DNA of 64,000 bases from NCBI GenBank assembly GCA_021234535.1, contig CM037830.1, positions 9,613,252 to 9,677,251 of the forward strand. Direction: 5' to 3'. A program made the translations under genes and the position numbers. Source of the DNA: Stichopus chloronotus. Its lineage: Eukaryota > Echinodermata > Holothuroidea > Aspidochirotida > Stichopodidae. Of this stretch, positions 1 through 12,700 are shown one piece after another (position 1 is the stretch's first letter; each line of letters begins with the position of its first letter). The notes beneath the pieces were generated by a model, which saw only the letters and a list, made by a program, of their open reading frames with translations, made no database searches and was not told the DNA's origin.

Positions 1-90
1 AACTTTGGAACCAAACAAAGGGGCATTTAAACTAACACAGCAGTGAAATATAGACTGACTTTGTTTACACCATCAAGTCAAATGATTTAG

Positions 91-345
91 TGATTCCTTG
101 CCTTTTATTCATTAAGATGTGGGACATGGGACCTACACCTCAAATGTGACATTCATCCAAGTTTTCTTCCTTGAGATAACATGTTTACAGTGTTTTCACA
201 ATTTGACCTCTGGTTGCACCAAGTCACCTTTGGCTCAGTAAGGGGCATCCACATGCCAAGCATGAGATTGTTCTATATCACTCTCCTTGCGTTTGCAAGC
301 TAAGTGTCACATTCACACACACATACACACAAACATTTTTATAAT
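91..345 (+). mobile_element. HINE/pearl-like element, short copy
   Basis: Starts with a perfect TGATTCCTTGC (91-101), carries one core-like unit (CTTGAGATAACATGTTTACA, then TTTGACCTCTGG) and ends in a CA-rich tract at 310-335. The 3' hairpin is lost. Confidence 0.45.
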
Positions 346-639
346 GCAACAAATCAATAATGCAACCAGAATGCATGAATGCATTGAGGGTTCAACTGAA
401 TTCATTACACACCATATGAACTAATGTTTACCAGAAGTGGCTCTTGCAGACTCAATGTTGCTGCACACCGCTATTCAATTGTAGAGACAAGTCACTCTAC
501 CGTTGCAGAAAAATCCCAAGAGCTGAACTGCCGGTGACCGCAGATAGCATATCCCACCTCAACTAAAATCACAGGAGCTCGTTTTTTTTTTTAACTCTGG
601 TATGGTGACCACCAAAAATAAAAGAATTTGTCTTCGTAA

Positions 640-1490
640 TATGGCTTACTATCAACATACCTCAATGCGAAAGTATCAAAATTTCTTACCTTAAGATATC
701 ATCATTACAACATTTCAACTTTTGACCCCTGGGACCTCAGACGACCTTTGACTCCACAAAAAACAAAGGGGTCAATCTGCCTAAAATGGACTACCAACAT
801 GCCACAGATGAGAATTATCTCTGTTCCCCTTCTTCAAAACATTGTTTACAAAGTTCAGAGTGTTTGACCTCTGGAGACCTAAGATGACTTTGCCCTCCAC
901 CAACAACAATGCAGTCCTTGTTCTTGAAACAAGACATTCACATACTAAGAATGAAAGATTCCATGATTCCTACCTTGAGATATTAAGTAAACAAAATTTG
1001 ATTTGATGACCTCCATGACCTTTGACCTCCACCAAATACAACACAGTCCTTGTTCTTGATAAAACACATTCACATGGAGCGTATGAAAAGTTAAAATGAT
1101 TCCTATGTTAAGACATTGTGTTGTCAAAGGTTTCAACGTGTGATGACTTTAACCTTCACCAAAAACAATAAGGTTTCCTACTTGACATATTGCATTCACA
1201 TGCTTATTGTATCAAACATTTCCATAATTCCTACCTTGAGATATCGTGTTAACAAAGTTTTCAGTGTTTGATCTCTGGTGACCTTTGACCTCTACCATGA
1301 CCTCTACCAAAAACACTAGGGCTCTTCTTCTTAAAATGGGGCATCTACACATGCATCTGAACTCTCAGAAGTACCTTTCCTGAGAGAACATGTAACTAAC
1401 CTAAGCATCACAAACATACAAACATGCATACATACACACACATGTAATCATTAAGGCATAGGTCTCTCTTTTTCATCAGCACCAAAAATT
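640..1490 (+). mobile_element. HINE/pearl-like element, degraded copy
   Basis: Core units with CTTGAGATAT...TTTGACCTC...GACCTTTGACC blocks recur near 715, 865, 1010, 1140 and 1275; exact TGACCTTTGACCT occurs at 1016-1028 and 1279-1291. A CA/TA-rich tract (1405-1443) follows. The 3' hairpin is no longer recognisable. Confidence 0.5.
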
Positions 1491-3382
1491 GGATCTGCTC
1501 AGCAAAGTAAGAGTGCGTGTTCCTGATCACATGCTTTGGTGGATAAATTTAAGGTTTAGAATGGAACTAAATTAACTGACTCCTCCCAGTTTTATGTCTG
1601 GCAGGAAAAAAGTTCAACACTGCCAATAAATTTTCTACCATTTTTGGTGGAAAATGCACATGCAGACAATTTCGTTTCCATTTTGTAGATATCGACTTTA
1701 GAATTAATGGTACAAATGCACTGTACAACAATGGTACTGTAAATGAGTTGGATGTTGTAACCTACAGTGGATAAGACTGGAATTGCCCTTGTCTCTTTTC
1801 AATACTCTGTACAGTACTTCTTCATAAGTCGTGGATGGTGACGATGTTACAGTGTGTCCTACCAAACAGCAAATTTTCATGGCACCTTTTGAATATCAGG
1901 GTAAACCCTGAGAATTAGAGCACACAATATCGTTGTATCTGTTTCACATACCAAGACGTGATCTAATGGGTCACATTTCAAGGACAATTAACAAATGTTC
2001 ACAACAGGGAAGTTAAACCTATTGAAAAGCATTTGACATGGTGAAATCACATATCAAGTAACCATGAAACCTTTAGCCATAAACTCCATTGTATGGCTCA
2101 GATAACATCAGGAAAATGTCATCTTCACAGATCTATGCAACATTTGACATGCATGAACAGGGTTCTAGCTAGAGGACTCTGATTAACAGCTCTGTATTGC
2201 TTTGTCAATCTAGTGTGAGCACCATCCTGGGTGAAGGGTCTGAGGTGAGAGGGTTATTTTCATGCAGATAGAACATGCTGAGATTGCAAATCTCACATTC
2301 TTTTGCAGTGGTATCTCCACCAGTGGTCTTGTGGGAGAGTTTACAGCCAGCACTCTGAACGATTCTTATCGACAGCAACGAAACAAGAAACTCAAATCAT
2401 GGAAAGGATCAGGCTAATTCAATACTTCATTTTAGTGTCAAAGTCAGGTCTTACGTACACCAAACCGATGCCTGCCAAGGAAAAGTCATGTTGCCTATCT
2501 GAGCCAAAGTGCAGAAATCTGTCAAGGCAAAAAATTTGATGACTTTCTGTCACATGACATTACCACCCCCACAAATTTTAGAAATGATCTTTTGCCCTTT
2601 AGTACCACATGACTGAAGTGTGGCAAAAATCCAACCAACAGGTCTGCTATTTCTGGATAATTTTGTGAGGCTGTGGAAATGTCTTTCCTAACCGATATGT
2701 CTTGTGATCAACATATGGCATGTGCATTTCTTGATTGGTTTAACTTGACCTGTTTAGACTAATGACTTTAACCTCTTGATTCCAGGTCAACAATTTTGAC
2801 ACAACTTAATTCTGATATCGATACACATCCCTGTGAGACAAGGACTTCCCATTTCTGGGAAAGGAGACATACGAGGAGATGAAATTGACAGATCTCGTGA
2901 CAATTTGAACAGCTGTAGATGAGCATCTGGAAGTTGTAAAGGGAAGTATCAGTAGCAGCGTGCTTCCTTTAATTCATGGGATCAAACCTTATATGATTTC
3001 CTAGGCATGAGTGATAAGTCTGTACAAAAGAATGTCACCATAGAAGACCCTAAGGCATGCAGGCAGAAGGAATTGACTGACTTAGATCAGAGTGACACCT
3101 GAAGAAATGCATTTCTAAGGGAAAAAAAGAAACGAGACGACACCAGCTAAGGAGGCTGCATCCTACAATGATCGTTTTTTTTTTCATTGTTCTCCCCAAT
3201 ATGTGTTCCTATGGTCCGGCCACTTGAAAAGAACAAGCAGGACCATGGTTGCATGAATGTCTTTGATATACCACCTTACATTTATCAGTTGTTGTCAAAG
3301 GAGTTGCTAGGAGAAGTCCAATGAGGAACACAAAAATAAAAAAAATAAAAAAAAATGAGAACAAGAGCTGATATATACTCAC
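1491..3382. other. intron or 3' flank, no gene seen
   Basis: Left of HMGA-like exon 7. No acidic terminal exon, no further AT-hook and no recognisable repeat; a 78-codon open frame at 2303-2539 has no support. Confidence 0.5.
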
Positions 3383-3424
3383 AACTTTCCTGGGTCTTCC
3401 AGGAGACCGTCCTGGTGTTTTCCT
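3383..3424 (-). CDS. HMGA: HMGA-like protein, divergent AT-hook exon 7
   Basis: Internal exon of 14 codons (residues 181-194), phase 0 at both ends, acceptor TTGGCACAG| and donor GTT|GTGAGT. It reads RKTPGRSPGRPRKV. The GRP core is kept with a PRK tail instead of PKGS, resembling the last hook of vertebrate HMGA proteins more than its neighbours here. It is the last exon I can find. Vertebrate HMGA proteins end in an acidic tail; no acidic exon or in-frame terminal exon is visible on this strand between 1 and 3382, so the 3' end probably lies beyond the window. Confidence 0.72.
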
Positions 3425-3554
3425 CTGTGCCAACAAAGTAGAAAACATTGCATTAATATCATTCTCCTGATGTGACTCTTATTTGAAACAACTAAAACCC
3501 ATCTGACATCAGACAAAATTACACTGTATTTTAGACCCGTAAGTTGAATGACTT

Positions 3555-4340
3555 TGAAATTCCTTGCAATATTCAAGTAAAACAAAGTACAATACATGAC
3601 AATTTTAAAGTTCAAATACCTTACTCTTTGTGGGACACCATGTCTAAAAGTTTACAAACTATGATCTCTCTACTGACTTCACATGACCTTTGAACTCCAT
3701 AAGAAATGACAGAGCCCATCTACTCATTAAGGTCTACCAATGTTAACAGCTTGAAGGTTGAGCAACATTCAAATGCAGAGATAGGGTTCTTTAATTCATT
3801 TCCATACTTCAACCTCTAGTGACCTCAAGAGACCTTTGATCTCCATGAAAATGGTAGGGATCATCTTCTTACAATGGACTATCCACACACTAATTTTGAA
3901 ATTCAATTGCTGAGATATTTTTCTTACTAGGTTTTTAGACTACTAACCTTTGGTGACCTCCAATGAACTTTGACCCCATGAAAAATGATAGGGATCATCT
4001 ACTGTACTTACACTAAACAACCAACACATCAGGTCTGAAGTTCCAGAACCTTTCCCTTATTGAAATACCATGTGTACCAGGTTTGCTGAGATATCTTGCT
4101 TAGGTTTTAATACTTTAAGCTCTGGTGACCTAAAATGACCTTTGACCTCCATGAAAATTAACAAGGATCATCTAGTAACATTGGACTACCTACACACCAA
4201 CTGTTCATTTCAGTTACCTTTTCCCTTCTTGAGATATCGTATTTACAAGACAGGGCATCACACACGCACACTCACACACACCCTCAAACACCATCATGAC
4301 CACATAGATTCCTTAATTGTCTGCCTTTTGCAAGAAATCA
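3555..4340 (+). mobile_element. HINE/pearl-like element, third copy
   Basis: Begins GAAATTCCTTGC and continues with the same TTCAAATACCTTACTC leader as the 22.4-kb copy. Core units with TGACCT blocks are near 3690, 3820, 3950 and 4125 (one exact TGACCTTTGACCT at 4136-4148), followed by a CA-rich tract (4256-4292) and a worn 3' end, GCAAGAAATCA. It lies just left of HMGA-like exon 7. Confidence 0.55.
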
Positions 4341-4909
4341 AAAAACCATCTGCCATCATGAGCCAAATTCAAGACTTGCTGTAATAGCAGCTGCTACACG
4401 TGTACGAAATAAAAGAAAAAAATTCAAATGAGGTTCCAAACAATCCAGTAACGAATGAAATCAACATGGAGTATAAACTGAAAACAAACACTGACTGCAA
4501 CCCAAGGATGTGAGAATGGCTGATGATCACAAACAAGGTCACCGTCCAGACGCAGCAATCTCTCGCAGATCCAGCTTAAGTTTGGCCACAAGTTCATAAG
4601 AAACATTACTGGTAATAGGAAAGCATCAGTTGTGCTGAGACAAAGGAGTTGAGGATGTGAATGACATGCACGCAGAAGAATGCAAGAGAATTACTGCTTG
4701 GCATAAGAGAGACTATGGAATAACACAGAACCAACTGATTCTGAAATGAAGTCTGGAGGGAAGAGAATGCAAAGCACACATCCCTGTAAATATGATAGAC
4801 CAGATATGACAAATTGCTCCATACAATTTCTGCTCTTCCCACCGACTCACTACTGCCATGGGTGCACCAGGATTGCTTCCATGGTAACAATCTAATGTAT
4901 TTTACTCAC

Positions 4910-4993
4910 CGGTGAAACAGGGGCTTTCTTCTTGTTTGGACTTCCCTTTGGTCTACCTCTTCCTCTTTTGACTGGGCTGCCCTCTCCACTATC
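4910..4993 (-). CDS. HMGA: HMGA-like protein, AT-hook exon 6
   Basis: Internal exon of 28 codons (residues 153-180), phase 0 at both ends, acceptor CTGTCAAG| and donor CCG|GTGAGT. It starts DSGEGSPVKRGRGRPKGSPN and ends KKKAPVSP. The hook KRGRGRPKGS (residues 161-170) is preceded by Ser-Pro; known HMGA proteins are phosphorylated near their hooks, so this could be a control site, but that is inference. It follows exon 5 by about 0.8 kb. Confidence 0.87.
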
Positions 4994-5779
4994 CTTGACA
5001 GAGTAAAAAAATAACGAAATATCAACAATTAATTCGACCCATCAGATGAGCTCTCTTGGGATTAAGTGGTCCATAAAGACAGAAAAGTTATCACAAAGAA
5101 TCATAAAGTATACACAGCTAGACTCAACCAACCACATAAAAGCAAAAGGATGAGCAATGTGAACAAGTAATGCAAACATTTTGCCAAACAGTGGCCATAA
5201 CTGTGACCTATCTGTATCAGCAGTTTACAAATGACTCATCAATAATGGCACATATGACTGCATCAGCAACCACACAAAAGATCAATGGATCTACTCTAAG
5301 ACTCTGGATGGAAAGCCAACATGGTCTGAGCCCTGTATATATTCAATGGATACTTCCTATGGATGCTGCTTAAGACCATAGCAGATTAACCTACCAGCAA
5401 AAAAAAAAAAAAATTCAACAGTTCCGCAAGACAAATTGACAAAGAATTTTGTAGTTCTCTGCTGCAAGCAATAGACAAAGGCATGAGCATGGTTAGTGTC
5501 CTCCACATTTAATGGAAAAGAACACCTCTGCGTATTTCAATGATGGTGCAACTGCTTCATAAATGAAAAGCGATTCATAGTGTTTCACTGGGTGTGGCCT
5601 TTTGACCTTTTTGAACAGGAAATCAATGACAACCACTCTTCTCTCTTTAACTTCCAAACACACCCTTCAATCGAATGGCTGAAACTGTTTTAAGTTCAAG
5701 AGACAACGTTTAGTTCTAGGTGAGGCTTTAGCTCATATTTTGTATGTTGATGTCAATAAGTTGTATGGATGATACTCAC

Positions 5780-5863
5780 CGATGTTGTTACAAGCTGTTT
5801 GCTTTTGTTTGGACTCCCCTTTGGCCTGCCTCTACCCCTCTTGCCAGTGGTCACAACTGCACC
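5780..5863 (-). CDS. HMGA: HMGA-like protein, AT-hook exon 5
   Basis: Internal exon of 28 codons (residues 125-152), phase 0 at both ends, acceptor TGTTTAG| and donor TCG|GTGAGT. The AT-hook is KRGRGRPKGSPNKSK (residues 132-146), flanked by a Val/Thr-rich start and a QLVTTS end. Its length and hook equal those of exon 6, so the two look like sister duplicates, but several synonymous differences (for example GGG/GGA, AGG/AGA) show the duplication is not recent. Confidence 0.87.
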
Positions 5864-6052
5864 CTAAACAAAAAGCCAAGAAAGGTGCATCAAATTTCCA
5901 AATTGCAACATTGCAAATACTGACTGTCGAACAATACTTCTATCTATATATGTATGTGTATGTATGTTTAATACATGCTCCCAAAACACATCTTTTCCAT
6001 AGTGAATGCTTCATCTTCCTTAAAAATGCTGCTTTTTTTGTCACATGTCGCA

Positions 6053-6154
6053 GACACATGTTGCCCTGTGTGTCCCAACATGTGTCCCCAATATGTGTCT
6101 AGTGTACATACAAGGACAAAATTTCTGTGTCCAGGTGTGTCAGCAACATGTGTC
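6053..6154. repeat. inverted repeat around ACATGTGTC words
   Basis: GACACATGTTGC (6053-6064) and its exact complement GCAACATGTGTC (6143-6154) flank 78 bases that hold more TGTGTC words. Could be a small foldback element; no target duplication was recognised. Confidence 0.4.
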
Positions 6155-7099
6155 AACACATTATTTTAACAATTTTTGAGTATACTTGGTTATTCAATAA
6201 TTTTCCCAAATACGAAGCTCCTATGCATTGCGGACCTGAGATCCCCGGAGAACTTTGTTGCCACATCCTCAAATAATGGTCGCCACAGCGGAACAATGTA
6301 GCACCTCTTGATCACAACAAAATGACCATTCACCTCCAATACAAACCTCATAATATTATTTACCCAAAATGTCATACACACCTTCCCTGTTTGAAGATCA
6401 TGCAATATGTGGCTCCTTTGATACTGCAAACATGAGTTGCTATGTTTTTGTGCTTACTAATGACCTCCCATGGCTTTTCACCCACATCAAATACAAAATC
6501 CAGTAAAGGTCTACCCACATTGACTTTGAACCATCCTACAAAGGTCTTGCCTTCACACGATTTCTTTTACACACATGCACGAGCATGGGACATCACCATC
6601 ACAAAGATTCCCTGCCCTCCATTGGCAAAAACTCAAGAAAGAATTTTTTAAAGCATTGTGACAAAAAGCAACTCACATGTAACTTCAGACAGGAAATAAC
6701 ATCACTACAGTACAGTCATTTTAACATCTGTTTAAACTTCCAGTCAAAGAATTATAATCAACTACCTGGCTAAAACAAGAACTTTTGGTACAATAATGTA
6801 ATGTTATATTAAAATAGGACCAAACTAGCAAGCATCCATCTACTGTAGATATATCTCAGTGTTGTGCACATCTGCCCTACCCATGACACTGTATATCAGA
6901 CCTGGATGACATTACAATCTGATTATGGTGTTTAAGGTAAAAGCTTCCAAGACTCTTAACTTTTTGTCCTAGTCAGGCATGGAGTCGGGATTTGCTCTTT
7001 ATCTTGTTGTGCAATTGGTGTTTTTTCTAACCTGTTTGTCCTAACCATACTGTTTTCTGTGATTGTTATCTTTTCTTTCCTTACCCAAAAGTTCTTCAT

Positions 7100-7250
7100 T
7101 TGATCTTTCTTGGAAACTCCTCAATCTCTGCACCTATGCATTTCATCCATACTTTCTTCTTCTTTAACATTTTGTTATACTTAGCCTGGTTCTTTGTCTG
7201 TACTTTTATTGTACATCGATCCAAATAAAATAAATTGACTTGAACAAGTC
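7100..7250 (+). repeat. possible retroposon 3' tail
   Basis: A T/C-rich stretch ends in GTACATCGATCCAAATAAAA and TAAATTGACTTGA. An AATAAA close to a TTGA-type tail resembles the 3' ends of some non-LTR retrotransposons. There is no coding remnant, so the call is weak. Confidence 0.2.
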
Positions 7251-7961
7251 TCCATCACTTCTGACTACTTCTACCTTACAAGCACACTTTTACATCAATG
7301 AAGATGAATCTGTCTCACTATGTTTTGATTGTTTAACAAAAATTGACAGACTTTAAAGTATAAAACCAAAGAATGGCCTCCATCCCTGTTTACCTGCTCT
7401 ACATGAATAAATACCGGTGAATAAATACCAAGACCAATACTCAACGAGGTACAAATGCTTCAACATTTTCTTTTCTTTTTGTAACTGCACTGGAAATGAA
7501 ACTTCTTAGGCCCTAAAAGTAAAGTATTTGTGGGATAAAAACAATATGCTGCTTGTAAAGCTTAGGAGACACAAAACTGAGGGCAGTGATGTATTTCTTA
7601 CTGGGATCTTTGTGTCAAATAAAAGCTGAAATTGGCCAAATAAATGTGCCATGAACGGGCTAGCTGAAATAGATGTCAATTGTGCCGCACTAAAGTACTG
7701 CTAAATGACTAGATGAGAAATTTCTTTGTAATTATTCCTTTTCAAGCAAAGGTCTGATAGGTCTGATAGGAATTTTATCCGACTTAACTCCTAACTGAAA
7801 CTCAACTGATCATTAGAATGGCTCAATAATGCAACAAATTTCATGATGCCAAAGATCTTCCGAAATCATTACTCTTCTGGTACAAAAGTCTCTTTTTTAA
7901 CGTAACAATCTTCACAAAGTATGGACCAATGAATGAAATTATCTGGTTTTTTTTCTCTCAC

Positions 7962-8024
7962 CGATGAAGCCTTTTTCTTGCTTCCCTTTGGTCTGCCCCT
8001 GCCTCTCGATACACCAAGGAGTCG
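7962..8024 (-). CDS. HMGA: HMGA-like protein, AT-hook exon 4
   Basis: Internal exon of 21 codons (residues 104-124), phase 0 at both ends, acceptor TTTTAG| and donor TCG|GTGAGA. It reads RLLGVSRGRGRPKGSKKKAS and one more Ser. The hook is RGRGRPKGS; the residue before it is Ser instead of the Lys or Pro of its siblings. It is the shortest of the PKGS-type exons and lacks the acidic lead-in of exons 2 and 3. Confidence 0.83.
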
Positions 8025-8580
8025 CTAAAATGAAAGAGAAAGAGGACCAACACGATACTGCCATAATGTTTTACTCATAGATCATATTAGGATGGACTTG
8101 TTGAGAACATCATCTTGCAGCTCAAGTTCTTGACAACAGGTATCCCGTACTGAAAAATTGCTCAACATTGTTTTAGCGCACAAATATTCACACTTTAAGC
8201 AATCAAGATATGTTGAATAGAAGGAAGGGAAACAGCAATTTGATCTAAATCATATACATTAGTAAAATAAAAAATACAGTTACTGGAGTTTCTAATAATC
8301 CAAATTTGGTAAAATATGGCAAATTCAGCCTCAAGCTGCTAAAACCATTTTCAAAAGCTAATCAAATCTTTACGTTCTGCATTCACAGTGTCCTGACAGT
8401 TTTGGATTCCACAGGTGTACATTAACAGAAACATACGAAACTGACCAAGTATCCTACATTTGAAACTTTGCAGAAACACTATGACTGGACCAGTCACACT
8501 GCTTTGAGATCCAGTATGGTGTGAGTTGTCTTATAAATTCCCTATATATAGTGGAGGGAAGACAGTGGCACTTATCTCAC

Positions 8581-8649
8581 CAATTGCTTCTCCTTGCCGA
8601 AGCTGCCTTTGGGCCTTCCCCTTGGTTTCTTCTCCTTAGGCTCGGGAGG
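8581..8649 (-). CDS. HMGA: HMGA-like protein, AT-hook exon 3
   Basis: Internal exon of 23 codons (residues 81-103), phase 0 at both ends, acceptor CCACAG| and donor TTG|GTGAGA. The peptide starts PPEPKEKKPRGRPKGS, followed by a basic FGKEKQL tail. The hook core PRGRP at residues 89-93 and the following KGS are shared with exon 2, which indicates exon duplication. The correct frame contains no long ORF and was found by the hook and splice sites. Confidence 0.85.
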
Positions 8650-9164
8650 CTGTGGATATGACAGATACAGCTCAGACAGATATGCAAATAAATAACAATA
8701 TCAATATTACATACAGTATAATATATTTTTCTTTTTGCTAACAAAAGCTCATCCAAGCAATCCAAAACTCCTAAGAAACAAATATACAGGTAGACACCGT
8801 ACCGTGTCAGACTGACATACATACAGTACCGCAAAGTTGTTTTGTTTGAACGCACTGTACAGCATAAACTCTTTAATCAAGGCAGGGAGGCTAACCAATA
8901 GAAGTAACTCGACAAGGGAGTTTAACATTCTGGTTAACACTATATCAGATCTACTTTAAAACATAAATTAGTTTCTCTGAATTAAAGCATAACTCAGTGA
9001 ACAAGAAGAATTCAAGAATACTGTGTGGCTTCCATGATGCAGCCAAGTCTTACTGTTCACAGAGGTGTGTACACAATAAAAGGGAATTGGGCTCTGACAA
9101 ATAGTACATAACACCCACTAAATATCCTACTCAATGTGGTTCACCATTGTGCAATCAGTCCAAA

Positions 9165-9930
9165 ACTAAATTTCTTGAGATAATTAGGTTTCATGGTTGG
9201 TTTGAGCTCTGCTGACCTTAATTGACCTTTGATCTCCATCAAGAACAACAGGGATTTGAACTCAATATGACTGATGTTCAAGCTAATAGTGAGATTATAG
9301 TCCAAGCTTAATTGTTCTACTGAGATTTTGTTTTTACAAGTGTTTCACATTTTGACTTTTCCTGACCAAAGTAGAGTACTAGAGTTACTGTCAAGAGAGA
9401 TTGGCAGATCTGATTATTTTGTTATCTCATTCTTGACTTTGCCTGAGCTCACTGTTACTCTAGCAACCTACTAGAAATCTTGTAATCTGATTACTTCCCA
9501 CAAGCTTTCTAGCCAATCCCGTGTGGTTAAAATTACTAATAATTCAGAGAAAAACATTGTATCATTGAGTGGACATATTACTTGCTTGACTGGCTATGGT
9601 ACAGCACAAAGAGATACAGTATAGCTAATGAAATTTGCCGTAATGCTGCACATCACATTAAGTAAAAACTGGTTACATCATTGAAAGCATTTTCACTTCT
9701 TGATATGTGGTAATGTAGTTCATCAATAAAGCACATGCAATCAAAGTTGTAATTTATAAGGTACTGTGTTTTACCAGATTTTCACAGTTACCCCTCTCTT
9801 AATTGGCTTTAAATGACTTTTGACCTTTGTGACCAGAAATCCAAGCGGCCTAGTGATTCCTTGCCAGTATTAAACTTGAATGTCCATATGCCCTCGTAAG
9901 ATACTCTTACTCAGAAAAATTTAGTGTGAC
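9165..9930 (+). mobile_element. fragments of the HINE/pearl-like family
   Basis: Two separated pieces: a core unit at ~9165-9350 (GACCTTAATTGACCTTTGATC) and, from ~9790, a TGACTTTTGACCTTTG block followed by a family start, TGATTCCTTGC, at 9854-9864 that degrades after about 70 bases. The sequence between is unrelated. Confidence 0.4.
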
Positions 9931-10937
9931 ACCCCATCTCAATTCAAGTACTGGTCTTTTCTGTATACAGCATACCATGTGATGTGGCAAAAACTGAATC
10001 ATCACAAATACTTGAAAGTAATGAAGCAGTAAGACAGTTAAAACTACTTTATATTAGCTTTTTCCTAGTTCTAGTGTTCAAGTTTGAAATTGAAATTTGG
10101 TATTATTCGCAGATGTTTTCCTCCAATGTCCTTCCAGGTTTGTAATTGCTTGCCAAGAATTCTGCAGCCAGCACATGGTATATATACTGTAAATATGACA
10201 GTTACAAGATGCATCTTTGAGGTCAGTTCATTACAGAATCACTTCCTCTTGCTAGATATCCAAAATATAACACTACTATCTGATCATATCTTGGAGTAAA
10301 AAATCTCTCAGATGTAATCCAAGTCGACATGACAAAAAAGATATCATGTTTTACAAGACATCGCAAACACATACACACACATACAGTACACATACTGAAC
10401 CATCTTGATTACAAAGGTTACATTTACCTTCAAAACCAAATGTGAAGAAAATTTTGTAATTCTCACTACATGGTTTACTATTATTGTTCCAAATCAACCT
10501 ACTGTAAAAGACGTCCCACCATTATGGAATTATTGAATCACAGCAACAGATAAGAAAGCATTTTGAAACACTGTGCCAAGATTTAAACAGAAGAAAACAA
10601 GATGATCGACACCAACAGAAGAAAACAACCAACAAGCTGGTGACACATGTGGAGTGTGAGTAATAACAGTATATGACATGAGCATTTGTAGAATGACAAC
10701 AGAAAAAGTCTGAACATTTTCACATTCATTTTCATGCCTACAGTATGTATCTCATTTAAGAAAATTCATGATGGGAATAATATATATCTAAATGCTACCC
10801 TCTCATCTACTGTACCTCTGTGTGCAACTGTTTTTTTCAATGCAATTCTAAAACTTATGTAACATCTTCTCAACCTTCAAAAATCAACTCTCAAGATTTT
10901 GTAAATAAAAATTCAACAAGAAAATAAAAGGATTTTG

Positions 10938-11734
10938 TGATTCCTTGCCAGCATTCATGTAGAACACAGAACAACATGTACATACCAATTTTTAAATTCA
11001 AACACCTTATCATTCTACAGTAAGCTCTTTTGACCACTGTGTGTACTAAGCAATTTTATGTTTTCCAAAATTTGACCTCTGGTGACGGCAAATGAAATCT
11101 GACCTCCACCAAAATTAAAAGGAATCATCTGCTCACTGTGACCAACTCACACACTACTGTATGAAATTAGTCAAGATTACACTTCTTGAGGTACAGTGTT
11201 TACAAGGTTTTTACAGTTTGACCTCTGATGACCTCAAATGACATTTGACCTTCACCAAAAACAATAGGGATCATGTACTCACAATGGCTGACCTACACAC
11301 TAAGTATGACATTAGCCATGAGTGCAAATCTTGCAACATTGTGTTTACAAGTATTCACATTTTGACCTCTGGTGACCTCAAAGAACCTTTGACCTCTACA
11401 AAAGAGGTAGGCATCATCTTCTTAAAATGACCAACCCACACACAAAGTACGACACTAGTCATGTCTCTACTTCTTGAGAAAAAGTATGTACATAGTGTTT
11501 ACGAGGGTTTCACAATTTGACCTCTGGTGACCGCAAATAACCTGTGACCTCTACCAAAAACAATAGGGAACATCTATTCCATTGACCAACCCACACACCA
11601 ACTATGAGATTAGTCAAGGTTACCCTTCTTGGGATATCATGTTTACAAGCAAGGTGTGACATACACATATACATACATACACAAACACACTTCATAACAT
11701 GGCACTGATTCCTTTCGTCTTCAGCAAGGAATCA
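10938..11734 (+). mobile_element. HINE/pearl-like element with DR1-bearing core repeats
   Basis: Best-preserved copy of the family. The 5' end is TGATTCCTTGC and the 3' end is its complement GCAAGGAATCA. Inside are four core units with TTTGACCTCTGGTGACC-like blocks near 11071, 11219, 11361 and 11517 (142-156 bp apart). A CA/TA-rich tract (11660-11692) and a terminal hairpin follow (CTGATTCCTT 11705-11714 paired with AAGGAATCAG 11726-11735). Short terminal inverted repeats, central tandem repeats, a microsatellite and a 3' stem-loop are the plan described for Helentron-associated elements such as DINE-1 and bivalve pearl elements. No target duplication is evident, which also fits. Class assignment is inference. 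Confidence 0.6.
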
Positions 11735-12602
11735 GTAAAAATACACATGAGCACTGAAGCTTTACGTTCCCTCACTACCCTGCAATCCAGACATGTCTGC
11801 TGGTTTTCAATTCAGGGCGGGGGAGATGACAATTTTAAGAAATTATTGACCCCTCATAACTAATTAAGGTTTGTTACCACTTGCACGCCCACACATAGCA
11901 AGATAGAGCCTGATGTTCAACAAAAGGTAGGTCAACACATGACCCATACCATTTGCACAGTATTTTCCATAAAAAAAAAAATACTGGCAGAGTGAACAAA
12001 GATAGCTATCATCAAACAGTCCAGCTCGTAAAATTAGTACAGCCCTAAAGTAACTTCGAAGCAAGGCAATGATGAAATTACATAGATCAAGTGCATTCAG
12101 AGAATTGCATTAAACAGAAAAAAAAAAACAATACAACACTGAAAAAAGCAATCATCAAGACAGTTAGGCTACAGACCACAGGCCTTTGCGTAACTGCTTT
12201 TCAGCATAATTACAGTGTCTTTTTAGACTACAGCATAGCTATGAAAAAATTGGAGAAGAATCTCATCATTTTTCTCTTCCGTTTTGGAAATTTTCTTTGC
12301 CAGAATGAACAGGAATATTTCACATTACAAAGATGGCTGGTACATTATGAAACTGAATCGAGGTTTTTTGGTGAATCTATGGTCAAAGAATTGGCAAAAT
12401 AATATCAGCCACGATTGTTGCACCTGAAGTAGATCCCGTATCACATCTTCAGCACTTTAAGAAGGAGTATTTCAAACACTGAACACATTCCATGAAACAC
12501 TAATACTGTATGGAAATCGGAAAAAAAGATCATTCAAATCTACACCACCAGCTACATTCTCATTTATACATCAAAAATAGCCGATGCATGCAAATAATTA
12601 TG

Positions 12603-12633
12603 ACATGTACTGTACATACTATACAGTACATGT
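12603..12633. repeat. perfect 12-bp hairpin in HMGA-like intron
   Basis: ACATGTACTGTA (12603-12614) and TACAGTACATGT (12622-12633) are exact complements with a 7-base loop. It would sit ~70 nt after the exon 2 donor in the pre-mRNA. It is built from the TACTGTA/TACAGTA words common in this half of the window. Confidence 0.7.
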
Positions 12634-12700
12634 ACAGTATACATACAGTAATAGCATCATACTGTACACTACTGCAGCCACAACAGTGTAAAACAATTAC

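Noticed and set aside
660..710. CTTACCTTAAGATATC read as a minus-strand donor
   Set aside because: The word is part of the dispersed core repeat (CTTGAGATATC) and recurs without exons.
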